Assembly: GCA_021780275.1 (NCBI GenBank)
Contig: JAJXZC010000828.1
Coordinates: 1 to 11,093 of the forward strand
DNA length: 11,093 bases
Direction of reading: 5' to 3'
DNA from: Pseudomonadota bacterium
GTDB taxonomy: Bacteria > Pseudomonadota > Alphaproteobacteria > Parvibaculales > Parvibaculaceae
The notes beneath the pieces were generated by a model that saw only the letters and a program-made list of their open reading frames with translations, was not told the DNA's origin and searched no databases. Below, in pieces: positions 4,407 through 11,093 of the stretch (within the stretch, counting starts at the first letter, position 1; every line of letters begins with the position of its first letter). The position numbers were made by a program, and so were the translations under genes.

Positions 4407-7315
4407 GCGCATTGTCCGATCAAGGCGCCATGAGTTTCGGACCCCGCGCATTCGTCGCCATGAAGCGCGGCGGCCTCGCCGCGGAGGAAGTTGGTGGGCC
4501 GACTAACGCGCTCGAAGGGGTCGGCGCAGCGCCCGCCGCGTCGGTTCCGCAGACTGCGGCACGCGCTCGCGCAGTGAATGCGAAAGCTTCTTCGAAGCCA
4601 TCGACCGGTTTCGTCGTGACAGCTGGCGTTCGCGCCGAGGCGCCGGTGGAAGAGGAAGAGCGGTTTCGGCGATCCATCGGGAGCGGCGGAGCCGGGGGTC
4701 GCGAGCGGGCCGGCGTGCAGAGCGGGCTTTTGGCCTCGGCCAATCCGTTGGCTGCCGCCACGCTGTCGCCTTCGTCGAGACTTGCGATCGACAAAACGCG
4801 GGGGCTGGCGACGGGATCGCAGGCCGCGGTGGTCAAGCTCGCGAGTTTTGCCTCTGGCCGTAGCCGCATGGGCGCGCTCGTTCGCTACCAGAGTCGGGAA
4901 GGCGAGATTCCCCTGGAGCGCGAGGATGGAGGGAAAGTCGAGGGGGTCGCCGCGCTCGATGCTCTCGTCACGCAATGGGCGGCGGAGACGGCGGGGCAGG
5001 AGCCGTCCAAGGACGTGCTGTTTTTCACGGCGACTATCTCTGATATCGTTGGGCCGGACGCCGTGCGCGCTGCGTTGGGCGAAGTGCTTTCAGGGCACAA
5101 ACATGCCTGGCGGATCGAGGAGGGCGACGGTCAGACTCGGGTCCATGTCGTGACTTCGGCAGCGAGCGCAGAGCGCGATGACAGTGGCCACTCCCGTCGC
5201 CTTTTCGATAACAACAAATCGATCGGGGCTTTGCACGATCGCATCGAGCGCGCCTTCAACGCCGAGGTGGGTCTTGAGGAGCGCGGCTGGGCGCATGGAA
5301 CGGAGGGCGTGGCGAGATATCTGAGCCGTCTCACGCGTGACGGACGAAAGCCCGGTGTGACGTCTACCGGTCAGACCCTGGATAATCATGACGGCAATCT
5401 GGAGGTCGCGGCATCGTGGAAGCGCGCCCTCAGATCGCGCGAGCCGCGCGATACCGCCCACATCATTCTGAGCGCCAAAGCCGGAACGCCTCGCGACGCC
5501 TTCGTCGATGCGGCGCGGGCGACGCTGGCGCGTGAGTTCGCCGGCCATAAATATGCGTTCGCGCTTCATACGGATAAGCGGCACGTTCATGTCCACGCGA
5601 TCGTTCGCATGGACAATATCAGGGGCGGACGCCTGCACCCCAACATTGGCGATTTCCAACGCTGGCGCACGACACTCGCGGAAGAAGCGCGCCATCGTCT
5701 TATCCCGATGGAGGAGGTCAAGCGCTTCGAGCAGGCCAATAGCCCCGCCTACAAACTCAAAGACATCGCCATGGCGGAACGCGACGACGCCACGCCGGCT
5801 CAGCATCAGCGGTTGCGGACGGCGGGGCGTACCTGGAATGCCGCCAAGGGGGCCTGGGAGGAAACGGAACGGGGTGTTCATGTTCCCAGCCGGCCGGAGG
5901 GGCGGCGGCGGGCGAACGACAGCGCGCACCAATGGCGAGCTCTTTCGCGGGTCCCGCTGTTTGGCGCCAAGCCGCCTATGGTTTCCGACGCCATTCGGCT
6001 TTACCGGCTGGAGAATTCGGGGACGCAGCCAAAGGCCACGCTGCTATTTGCCAGGGATCGCGCCAAGGCCGAATCCATGGCGACATCCCCGGACGCGAAG
6101 CTCTGCTATGTCGACGTCCCCAAATCTCGCTCCTCCGAAATCACGCCATCGCGTTCCGATCCGACCGGGATCTTCGTGGTCAGCGCCGCGTTGGCGACCG
6201 AGCGACGCGACATTCCCAGACAAAGCGATGATAGTGTGCGCGTAGCGGCTACAGAGCGCGCCCGTCGCGCCGCCATCGAAGGCGCCGGCGCTGAAATCGA
6301 CCGACTCAGCAAACAACTAGGAAACCCAGCCATGCGAACCGCCGAAAATCTGACGGCCACCCGGATTTCCTTGGAAGCGCTTTTCAACGAAGCGGCGCCT
6401 CATTTGCCGGAAGAGGATCGCGCGGGATGGTCGCGTCAGAAGGCGGACGTGCTCGCTGCCGCGGACGAATTAATTGCGGCAAACCGTCGTATCGAGGCCA
6501 ACCGGCCGAACATTCAGGGCGAGACGTTCGATCCGCCCGGGGTGCGAGACGTCGGTTCGATGTTCATGCCGGAGTTGAAAGGCGGGGAGGTTCACTATGC
6601 CCGGCGCAAGGCAGAGACCGACAAGTTCGAGGTCGCCTTTGTCGATCGGGGCGATCGGATCGACATTCACGACTGGGCCCATCGCGACAGCATCCTGGCC
6701 GCGATGAAATTGTCATCGCAAAAGTGGGATGCGATCACGGTCAACGGCTCCGCGAGTTACAAGACCGCCGTCGTCGAACTTGCCGTCGAGCACGGCTTCG
6801 AAATCAGCAATCCAGAATTGCAGGACAAGATTCGGATCGAGCGTGAGCGCGTTGCGCGCCAGCGCGCGCCGGATGCTCAGAATAGCGCCGAGGGCGACGG
6901 CATAAAAAATGGAGCAGGATCCGAAGCCGAAATTCAAGCGCCAACGCCGCCGCTCGCCGCGACGCCGGGGGAGACGCAAATCACGCTTGACCAAGTTCGC
7001 GCTCGAACGGAGCGCGAGGCGGACTTGGAAACTCGGCAGGCGATCGAGGCGCGGCGTCTCGGCGAGATGACCGCCGCGACCGGGACCGCGGAGCATCCCT
7101 ATCGGTCGGCCGAAGAGGCACGAACGGCTCGCGACGCCGCGCGCGCGATGGAAAACAATCCCGCCCAGCCGACCCCCGCCGAGCCGGGTCAAAGCGAGAA
7201 GGTTCAGGAATTGGCGCGAGAGCAAAGATCCTATCTTGAGCAAGCGAGACTCCACAACGAGGAAGAGGCGGCCCGAAGCCGACGGGACGACAAGTCGCAC
7301 GAAGAGGAGCATTGA
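4403..7315 (+). CDS. VirD2-like (MOBP-type) relaxase with tandem relaxase domains and LPD7
   Basis: This is the DNA strand transferase of the element, 970 codons. An Ala/Arg-rich N-terminal region (1-145) precedes RYQSREGEIPLE (161-172), which aligns with VirD2 motif I (EYLSRKG, catalytic Tyr); Tyr162 is the candidate. The block ending GHKHAWRIEEGDGQTRVHVV (231-250) is a degenerate motif III. A second copy follows: RYLSRLTRDGRKPG (305-318, Tyr306) and intact motif III HTDKRHVHVH (389-398: His389, Asp391, His394, His396, His398). An LPD7 domain lies at about 718-812 (FEVAFVDRGDRI ... AAMKLSSQKWDAITV ... NPELQDKI). A charged, coiled-coil-like tail (815-970) probably carries the type IV secretion signal. 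The GTG at 4403 overlaps the preceding stop; ATG at 4430, with AAGG upstream, is the alternative start. It is longer than VirD2 (about 450 aa). Relaxase identity is strong; which tyrosine nicks is open. Confidence 0.9.
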   Translation: MSALSDQGAMSFGPRAFVAMKRGGLAAEEVGGPTNALEGVGAAPAASVPQTAARARAVNAKASSKPSTGFVVTAGVRAEAPVEEEERFRRSIGSGGAGGRERAGVQSGLLASANPLAAATLSPSSRLAIDKTRGLATGSQAAVVKLASFASGRSRMGALVRYQSREGEIPLEREDGGKVEGVAALDALVTQWAAETAGQEPSKDVLFFTATISDIVGPDAVRAALGEVLSGHKHAWRIEEGDGQTRVHVVTSAASAERDDSGHSRRLFDNNKSIGALHDRIERAFNAEVGLEERGWAHGTEGVARYLSRLTRDGRKPGVTSTGQTLDNHDGNLEVAASWKRALRSREPRDTAHIILSAKAGTPRDAFVDAARATLAREFAGHKYAFALHTDKRHVHVHAIVRMDNIRGGRLHPNIGDFQRWRTTLAEEARHRLIPMEEVKRFEQANSPAYKLKDIAMAERDDATPAQHQRLRTAGRTWNAAKGAWEETERGVHVPSRPEGRRRANDSAHQWRALSRVPLFGAKPPMVSDAIRLYRLENSGTQPKATLLFARDRAKAESMATSPDAKLCYVDVPKSRSSEITPSRSDPTGIFVVSAALATERRDIPRQSDDSVRVAATERARRAAIEGAGAEIDRLSKQLGNPAMRTAENLTATRISLEALFNEAAPHLPEEDRAGWSRQKADVLAAADELIAANRRIEANRPNIQGETFDPPGVRDVGSMFMPELKGGEVHYARRKAETDKFEVAFVDRGDRIDIHDWAHRDSILAAMKLSSQKWDAITVNGSASYKTAVVELAVEHGFEISNPELQDKIRIERERVARQRAPDAQNSAEGDGIKNGAGSEAEIQAPTPPLAATPGETQITLDQVRARTEREADLETRQAIEARRLGEMTAATGTAEHPYRSAEEARTARDAARAMENNPAQPTPAEPGQSEKVQELAREQRSYLEQARLHNEEEAARSRRDDKSHEEEH

Positions 7316-7317
7316 TC

Positions 7318-7581
7318 GTGCTCTGTCCGGCCGGGGTGGACTTGGCGGCCGTCGCGCACACGGGCGGAAATCGCGTGCGCACGGACGCGGTCGCGCTTAT
7401 CGGGCCGTTTGAAGATATTGAGGGCGGCAACGACAAAAGGGAATTGGGTGCGAAGGTAAACCAAGTCATCGTGCGCGCCGCCTCGACGACGATCCCGACG
7501 TCCTCGTGTCTACCCTTGCGTTCTTCAGACAGTGACCGCGCATCGCGCCGCTCGATCGATGGCCATCTCGGCAAATCGTGA
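7318..7581 (+). CDS. Possible small hypothetical protein
   Basis: A GTG at 7318, 8 nt after GAGGAG, opens an 87-codon frame starting 2 nt after the relaxase stop. For its first about 60 codons most third positions are G or C, like neighbouring genes. I recognise no family (segment GPFEDIEGGNDKRELGAKVN). The last 19 codons overlap the 3' end of the convergent hipA gene. The GAGGAG may simply be Glu codons of the relaxase tail, and the minus strand is also open here. It may be a real third cistron of the relaxase operon, a remnant, or nothing. If it is not a gene, 7316-7524 is an intergenic region between convergent genes. Confidence 0.25.
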   Translation: MLCPAGVDLAAVAHTGGNRVRTDAVALIGPFEDIEGGNDKRELGAKVNQVIVRAASTTIPTSSCLPLRSSDSDRASRRSIDGHLGKS

Positions 7582-8781
7582 TAGCGCAGCTGCATCAAAG
7601 CCAGGGCGCGTCAACTCGTTCGCCACTCCATTCGCTCGGGCGATGACGGCTCGACAGTTCTCGGAAACTCTTCGTCTGATGAGTGGCAAGCCCACGCCGA
7701 CGTCGGCCGCAAAAGCGGCCCAAGCCTTCGCATCCATCTCTTCAAGCGTCGCGCGTTTTCCGATCCGCATCGCGAGCTTCGGCGAAAGTTCGGGATAGGC
7801 GAGCGTGGCCAGAAGATCGTAGAGGGGAGCCAAGCGCGGGCCTTCGCCATCATAGAGTATCGAAAAGTTCTTGCCGTGAGCGTCGGCGTTTCCGACAATC
7901 AGATTGAAGATTACAGCATCAAGGAGCTTCAGCACATCAACCGCGGGCCTGGCGACAACGCGGCGGAGAAGGTCGAAGCTATCCTTGAACGTGGGGCCGC
8001 CCTCGCTGGCGTATTTGGTTTCCGAGGGCACGCCGAGGGCCTGGCAGAAGTCTTCCTGATGAATTCGACGTACGACGCCGTCCTCGCTGCGTGAGCGGTC
8101 ATAGCGTTGAACGAGCAGAAACGTTCGATCGCGCACGATCCGGGGCTCCACCGGCGCCACGTCGAGGCCGACGGCGGACGCGAGGCGCATCACGAAGGCC
8201 TCATTCTCGGTCGTCGCCGAAAAGCGAGACATCGGAGGCTTGAGAATATGCGTCGTGGGTTGGTCCGCAGCGGGCAACGCAACGAAGCCGTTCACGAGAA
8301 TGACCGGCACTTTCGATTGCGCGCCCGCGAGCGAAAGTCGAAGTCCGCTCTCGCCCGCGAGCAATGGGCGCAAAGGGAGCGCGTCGAGCACGCGGATGAG
8401 GCCGGCATCATCGAGCGGGGCTGGTCGCTGGTCCAAAGTTGGCGCGGACGGCAATTCGCCAGGCGGCAGAAGCTGGAGCGCCCCCGCGACGTCGCCACCG
8501 AGGCGATCGAGAAGGGCGAAATCATTGCCAGGTGAGACGCCGAGCGCTTGGGCCGCCGCGTCCCGCTGGCTCTCCTCGGGAAGAAGACCGCCGAAGAACG
8601 GGCGGCACTCGCGACGGCCGAATGGCTTCGCGCGTTTGGGCAAGGAGGCCGACAATGAGGGAGCGTCACCACTTTGGAGCCAATCTGGCGAATAGGCGAA
8701 GCCGAGTTCGCCGTGCTTGTCTTGAGTGAGCTGGCCGACAAGGCGCCCGTCCCACCAGACGTCGAGGACGCGCATTGTCAT
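7525..8781 (-). CDS. hipA: HipA-type serine/threonine kinase toxin
   Basis: The 418-residue product has the HipA layout: an N-terminal subdomain (3-107, WDGRLVGQL ... FGGLLPEE) and a kinase core. SLAGAQSK (150-157) contains the P-loop; its Ser150 aligns with the autophosphorylated Ser150 of E. coli HipA. HILKP (178-182) gives the ATP-binding Lys181. GNADAHGKN (297-305) is the catalytic loop with Asp300, and LYDLL (320-324) supplies the metal-binding Asp322. All key residues are present, so the toxin should be active. In E. coli HipA phosphorylates glutamyl-tRNA synthetase; related toxins hit other tRNA synthetases, and the target here is unknown. The ATG at 8781 overlaps the hipB stop (ATGA) and has AAGGA upstream. 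On a mobile element the pair likely acts as a stabiliser. Confidence 0.93.
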   Translation of the reverse strand: MTMRVLDVWWDGRLVGQLTQDKHGELGFAYSPDWLQSGDAPSLSASLPKRAKPFGRRECRPFFGGLLPEESQRDAAAQALGVSPGNDFALLDRLGGDVAGALQLLPPGELPSAPTLDQRPAPLDDAGLIRVLDALPLRPLLAGESGLRLSLAGAQSKVPVILVNGFVALPAADQPTTHILKPPMSRFSATTENEAFVMRLASAVGLDVAPVEPRIVRDRTFLLVQRYDRSRSEDGVVRRIHQEDFCQALGVPSETKYASEGGPTFKDSFDLLRRVVARPAVDVLKLLDAVIFNLIVGNADAHGKNFSILYDGEGPRLAPLYDLLATLAYPELSPKLAMRIGKRATLEEMDAKAWAAFAADVGVGLPLIRRRVSENCRAVIARANGVANELTRPGFDAAALSRFAEMAIDRAARCAVTV

Positions 8782-9020
8782 GTCGCCCGTCCTTCTTTGG
8801 GTCCAGCTGGAGGCGTGATCTCGAATGAGCATCCAAGGGCGCTCAAGACTTGGAGCGTCTTACCGATTTGAGCGGTCGGTTTGCCGGCTTCGAGGTCGAC
8901 GATAAAGCGCAGACCCACGCCGGCCGCGCCCGCGAGCTCGTCCTGCCGCAGCCCGGCGGTCTTGCGGGTCGTTCGGACGATGTCGCCGATTTCGGAGGGT
9001 GTCAGGGTTCGCTTGGGCAT
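8778..9020 (-). CDS. hipB: HipB-type antitoxin / Xre-family repressor
   Basis: The 80-residue protein has a helix-turn-helix of Xre/HipB type: GDIVRTTRKTAGLRQDELAGAAGVG (12-36) with recognition helix near LRFIVDLEAGK, then a hydrophobic helix (KTLQVLSALG). It lies directly upstream of hipA with a 4-nt ATGA overlap, the usual antitoxin-first order. The frame stays open upstream to 9176, but that part translates the operator region and is not conserved-looking. The ATG at 9020 is preceded by GGGA six nt away, and this GGGA is part of operator 1. HipB should neutralise HipA and repress the operon by binding the three palindromes upstream. Confidence 0.92.
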   Translation of the reverse strand: MPKRTLTPSEIGDIVRTTRKTAGLRQDELAGAAGVGLRFIVDLEAGKPTAQIGKTLQVLSALGCSFEITPPAGPKEGRAT

Positions 9021-9023
9021 GAT

Positions 9024-9041
9024 ATTTCCCGATCGGGAAAT
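9024..9041. promoter_or_regulatory. hipBA operator 1
   Basis: ATTTCCCGATCGGGAAAT is a perfect 18-bp palindrome ending 3 bp before the hipB start. It overlaps the hipB ribosome binding site (GGGA) and the downstream edge of the proposed -10 box. A repressor bound here would block both promoter escape and leader exposure. Confidence 0.85.
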
Positions 9042-9067
9042 TAACCTGAAATTCCCGCGATTGTCCA
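9040..9067 (-). promoter_or_regulatory. Candidate hipBA promoter
   Basis: On the minus strand TGGACA (9067-9062, 5 of 6 to TTGACA) is followed after 16 nt by GTTAAT (9045-9040, 4 of 6 to TATAAT). The pair lies between operators 1 and 2, where a self-repressed promoter is expected. A half-site TTCCCG (9052-9057) falls in its spacer. Confidence 0.5.
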
Positions 9068-9075
9068 CATAAATA

Positions 9076-9087
9076 TCCCGAACGGGA
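9076..9087. promoter_or_regulatory. hipBA operator 2
   Basis: TCCCGAACGGGA is a 12-bp palindromic core with a 2-nt AA centre, matching the arms of operators 1 and 3 but less symmetric at its flanks (TA on the left, AA on the right). Its centre is 49 bp from the centre of operator 1. Confidence 0.8.
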
Positions 9088-9124
9088 AACCGGACTGCAG
9101 GGAGCGGCCTCCTCGCAGTGATAT

Positions 9125-9138
9125 TTCCCGATCGGGAA
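9125..9138. promoter_or_regulatory. hipBA operator 3
   Basis: TTCCCGATCGGGAA is a perfect 14-bp palindrome in an ATAT...ATAT setting, identical in core to operator 1. Its centre is 50 bp from operator 2. Distal operators like this are typical of HipB systems with cooperative looping or wrapping. Confidence 0.82.
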
Positions 9139-9438
9139 TATCTTCCGCCGGGCGCAGCGAGGATGCGAGCGGGCACAGTGAAATGCGGTTTGGCGAGATC
9201 AGCGATGGAGCGAAGATGATGTCCTGATGATCAAAATCAATCCCACGATTCTTGGTTCGAAGGGTCGCCGTAGGAGATGTGCGTCGCTACGCCTTCCAAG
9301 ATGTCTTGGGTGACCCACCGACCGAACGGCGCCAAAGCGTCGCGCCGATCCCTGCCGTCTCGCGTCTATCCTGTGCGCCTGCTCGAATTCATGTTCAGCG
9401 AGCCAAGCGCCAGTCGCTCCCCTCTCGGCGATGAGCGG
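9139..9438. other. Gene-poor stretch with a short frame remnant
   Basis: This stretch between the hipBA control region and the HU gene has no gene I can support. On the minus strand 9365-9237 is a 42-codon stop-to-stop frame with ordinary protein composition (ends GVATHISYGDPSNQESWD) but no ATG or GTG near its beginning. It may be a decayed gene end. Plus-strand frames here run antisense into the HU gene and look like shadows. Confidence 0.3.
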
Positions 9439-9834
9439 CTACGGCGCAGCCGCCGTTTTCAGCTTGGACAAAGCGCGGACCTTCACGCGAACGCTGGCAG
9501 GCTTTGCCGCCGCTTTGATCATTTCGCCATTGGCGGGGTTGCGAACCAAAGTTCCCGCTTTGCGTGCCGGGACCTTTCGAAGCGAAACCTTGAGGAGGCC
9601 CGGCAACGTAAACTCGCCAACGCCACGCGGATGCACCGACCCCAAAAACAAATTCTCCAAAGTGGCGTAGACGGCTGCCGCGGTCTTGCGGGGAAGCTCA
9701 TTCTGCTCGGCAATATGGCCAATCAACGCCGCTTTGCTCAGAGTCTCTTTAACCGGACGAATTGAAGCGGCCACAGGTTTGCTGGCCTTCTTGGTAGCCA
9801 CCGGCTTGATGGTTTTCGCTGCTGCTTTGGCCAT
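9439..9834 (-). CDS. HU/IHF-family nucleoid protein with basic N-terminal tail
   Basis: The protein has 131 residues, against about 90 in typical HU. Residues 1-30 form an Ala/Lys/Pro-rich tail (AKAAAKTIKPVATKKASKPV). The HU fold runs from KETLSKAALIGHIAE (29-43), through GVGEFTLPGLLKVSL (71-85), to the DNA-binding arm with RNPANGE (98-104), whose Pro100 sits where HU/IHF intercalating prolines lie, and then KPASVRVKVRALSKLK. It should bend or coat DNA. The start at 9834 has AGAGAGA upstream; the frame continues upstream but without typical protein composition. The histone-like tail and the location on a mobile element suggest an element-encoded architectural protein that may serve oriT, the repeat array or element silencing; this is inference. 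Confidence 0.88.
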   Translation of the reverse strand: MAKAAAKTIKPVATKKASKPVAASIRPVKETLSKAALIGHIAEQNELPRKTAAAVYATLENLFLGSVHPRGVGEFTLPGLLKVSLRKVPARKAGTLVRNPANGEMIKAAAKPASVRVKVRALSKLKTAAAP

Positions 9835-9919
9835 AAATGTCTCTCTGTCATGCGAGTCGGAGCCCGCGCAAATCGGGGCCGAGCGGTAGCGAGTCTGTTG
9901 CCCTTTGACAATCCCGCGA

Positions 9920-9948
9920 CTATTGCAAGCTCGCGACCGCTTCGTCAA
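9920..9948 (-). promoter_or_regulatory. Weak candidate promoter for the HU gene
   Basis: TTGACG (9948-9943 on the minus strand) is a good -35 for alphaproteobacterial sigma-70. CAATAG follows after 17 nt as a poor -10 (9925-9920). The leader to the ATG at 9834 would be about 80 nt. A second -35-like TTGTCA lies further downstream at 9912-9907, so the true promoter is uncertain. Confidence 0.3.
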
Positions 9949-10378
9949 GGAAGCGCCGATTCAAGATTCGGGACAATTGAGCGCATTTTCCGATGGGGCC
10001 GTGCTTCTTTCCAAGCATGCAGGCGCGCGCGGTCGCGGCGGGTCTCAGTCGCGGCTATAACCGCATCATCGTCGCTGCTGACGCACCGACGCGCCGGTCG
10101 AAAAAGGTGTTTGAGCTCCGGCGGCATCGCATATCCGTGAGGCCAGCAATCACGCGAGTTGGTAGAAATCCAGTGGGCGCAAACCGTCGGGCGCCATGGG
10201 CGCCGACGATATCGGATTGGGTCGCCAGGGAGCCGCATTGACTTCGCACGCCTCGTTGTCGACGACTCTTGCCGCAAGGCATTGTCGTTTGCGAATGTAA
10301 GTAGAGTCCAGGTCGGCTCAACGCCTCCGAGCCAACGAGTCACATACGGTGCTTGAGGGAAGCAAGGAGCGACCATGG
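9949..10378. other. Gene-poor stretch between HU and RecD2 genes
   Basis: No intact gene is supportable. On the minus strand a frame from 10317 to 10150 (55 codons, ending GLRPLDFYQLA then TGA) has native-looking codon use but no start codon near its beginning. The same frame goes on after the stop with LLASRICDAAGAQTPF, also protein-like, so this may be a degraded gene. A longer overlapping minus frame (10433-9945) is Arg/Trp-rich and looks like a shadow. Confidence 0.3.
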
Positions 10379-11093
10379 TCAATGCGCCGCCGACGGGATT
10401 GACGTCGTTTTGGAAGCTGCGAGCCGCAGCCATTCATCGAGTTTCGACCAGCGTCGTCTACCCGATACATTGCGGACGGCGATCGCGATCGCCTTCTTCT
10501 GACCAACCAGGACGACTAGCCGCTTGCCGCGTGTGATGCCGGTGTAGAGCAGATTGCGTTGGAGCATCGTATAATGCTGGGTGAGAACCGGTATGATCAC
10601 GGCGGGGTATTCCGAACCCTGGCTTTTGTGGATAGTGGCGGCGTAGGCGGGAACCAGGGTATCGAGTTCGCCAAAACCATAGGTCACCGCGCGTCCATCA
10701 AAGCGGGCAATCAGTTCGCCCGCGTCTACATCGACATCGTCGACATAGCCGATATCGCCATTGTAAACTTCCTTGTCATAGTCGTTCTCGATCTGCATGA
10801 CCTTGTCGCCTGGCGCGAAAGTCCAGCCAAATCTCTCGACTTTGCGTGTTCCCGCCGGATTCAGCGCTGCCTGGAGTTCGATGTTCAGCGACCTCGCGCC
10901 GCCGCCGCCGCGGTTCATCGGACACAACACCTGGATGTCGCGGATGGGGTCGAATCCGAAGCGTCTCGGAATGCGGGTTTTCACCAAATCCAGGATCCGT
11001 TGAACGGCTGTCTCCGGCTCCTCCGCGGGAACGAAATAAAAATCGCTATTCGCGTTGGAAGCGGCGAGGTCCGGCATCAGACCCTGGTTCAGA
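10379..11093 (-). CDS. recD2: RecD2-type SF1B DNA helicase, C-terminal part (5' end beyond window)
   Basis: The frame is open to the right edge (reading LNQGLMPDLAAS at the boundary), so the visible part lacks the N-terminus and the Walker motifs. It shows the end of the helicase core: residues counted from the Met at 11077 give IQVLCPMNRGG (48-58), ERFGWTFAPGDKVMQIENDY (81-100), motif V TIHKSQGSEYPAV (148-160) and motif VI LLYTGITRGK (176-185). The block following APGDKVMQ and ending before TIHKSQGSE is the SH3-like 2B insertion typical of RecD2. RecD2 is a 5'-3' helicase; without RecB and RecC partners in view it would act alone in repair or unwinding. The stop at 10379 gives a normal-looking C-terminus (RRRWSKLDEWLRLA...). 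Copies on mobile elements of Rhizobiales are known. Whether this copy supports transfer is unknown. Confidence 0.88.
   Translation of the reverse strand, partial: LNQGLMPDLAASNANSDFYFVPAEEPETAVQRILDLVKTRIPRRFGFDPIRDIQVLCPMNRGGGGARSLNIELQAALNPAGTRKVERFGWTFAPGDKVMQIENDYDKEVYNGDIGYVDDVDVDAGELIARFDGRAVTYGFGELDTLVPAYAATIHKSQGSEYPAVIIPVLTQHYTMLQRNLLYTGITRGKRLVVLVGQKKAIAIAVRNVSGRRRWSKLDEWLRLAASKTTSIPSAAH

Noticed and set aside
9277..9765. Plus-strand frame of 162 codons
   Set aside because: It is mostly antisense to the HU gene and has no ribosome site or recognisable family.
9945..10433. Minus-strand frame of 162 codons
   Set aside because: The product is Arg/Trp/Pro-rich with no recognisable domain, overlaps the recD2 3' end, and another frame over part of it has better composition.

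Overview
This window looks like the DNA-processing (relaxosome) segment of a conjugative plasmid or integrative element in an alphaproteobacterium, most likely of the order Hyphomicrobiales (Rhizobiales). The reasons are the GC-rich coding style, a DUF1173 gene, a ParA plus ribbon-helix-helix pair divergent from a MobC/VirD1-like plus VirD2-like relaxase pair, and a RecD2-type helicase close to those known in this order. Species assignment is inference; no rRNA or tRNA gene is present.

Layout: a DUF1173 gene (minus, 1346-150); a 373-bp gap; a small unknown gene (plus, 1720-1902); a convergent hairpin; then a two-gene minus-strand operon, parA/virC1-like (3025-2339) and a virC2-like RHH gene (2339-1947), joined by a 1-nt stop/start overlap. 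From 3026 to 4019 lies a non-coding block of almost 1 kb. It holds an array of 28 degenerate 17-bp repeats in perfect register (3203-3678), an overdrive-like TGTTTGTTTG tract (3879-3888), a P-type/T-DNA-border-like nick site (minus-strand TATCCTG/CC, 3910-3902) fused to a perfect 10-bp inverted repeat (3911-3935), and a GC-rich hairpin (3961-3992). Rightward from it run a small RHH accessory gene (4020-4406) and a 970-codon relaxase (4403-7315).

The relaxase appears to carry two tandem VirD2-like domains. The first (about residues 150-296) keeps a motif-I tyrosine but has lost most metal-binding histidines; the second (about 297-437) has motif-I-like RYLSR and an intact HxDxxHxHxH. An LPD7 domain and a charged tail follow.

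Right of the transfer block is a complete hipBA toxin-antitoxin operon (minus, 9020-7525) with three evenly spaced palindromic operators around its promoter. Next come a gene-poor stretch, an HU-type nucleoid protein with a lysine-rich tail (minus, 9834-9439), a second gene-poor stretch with short frame remnants, and the C-terminal part of a RecD2 helicase that runs off the right edge.

Proposed logic (inference): the MobC/VirD1-like protein binds the inverted repeat and lets the relaxase nick the minus strand at 3904/3903. The VirC1/VirC2-like pair uses the 17-bp array and/or the overdrive-like tract as a centromere- or enhancer-like platform that brings the processed DNA to the secretion channel. 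HipBA would stabilise the element, and HU and RecD2 would give DNA-architecture and helicase functions.
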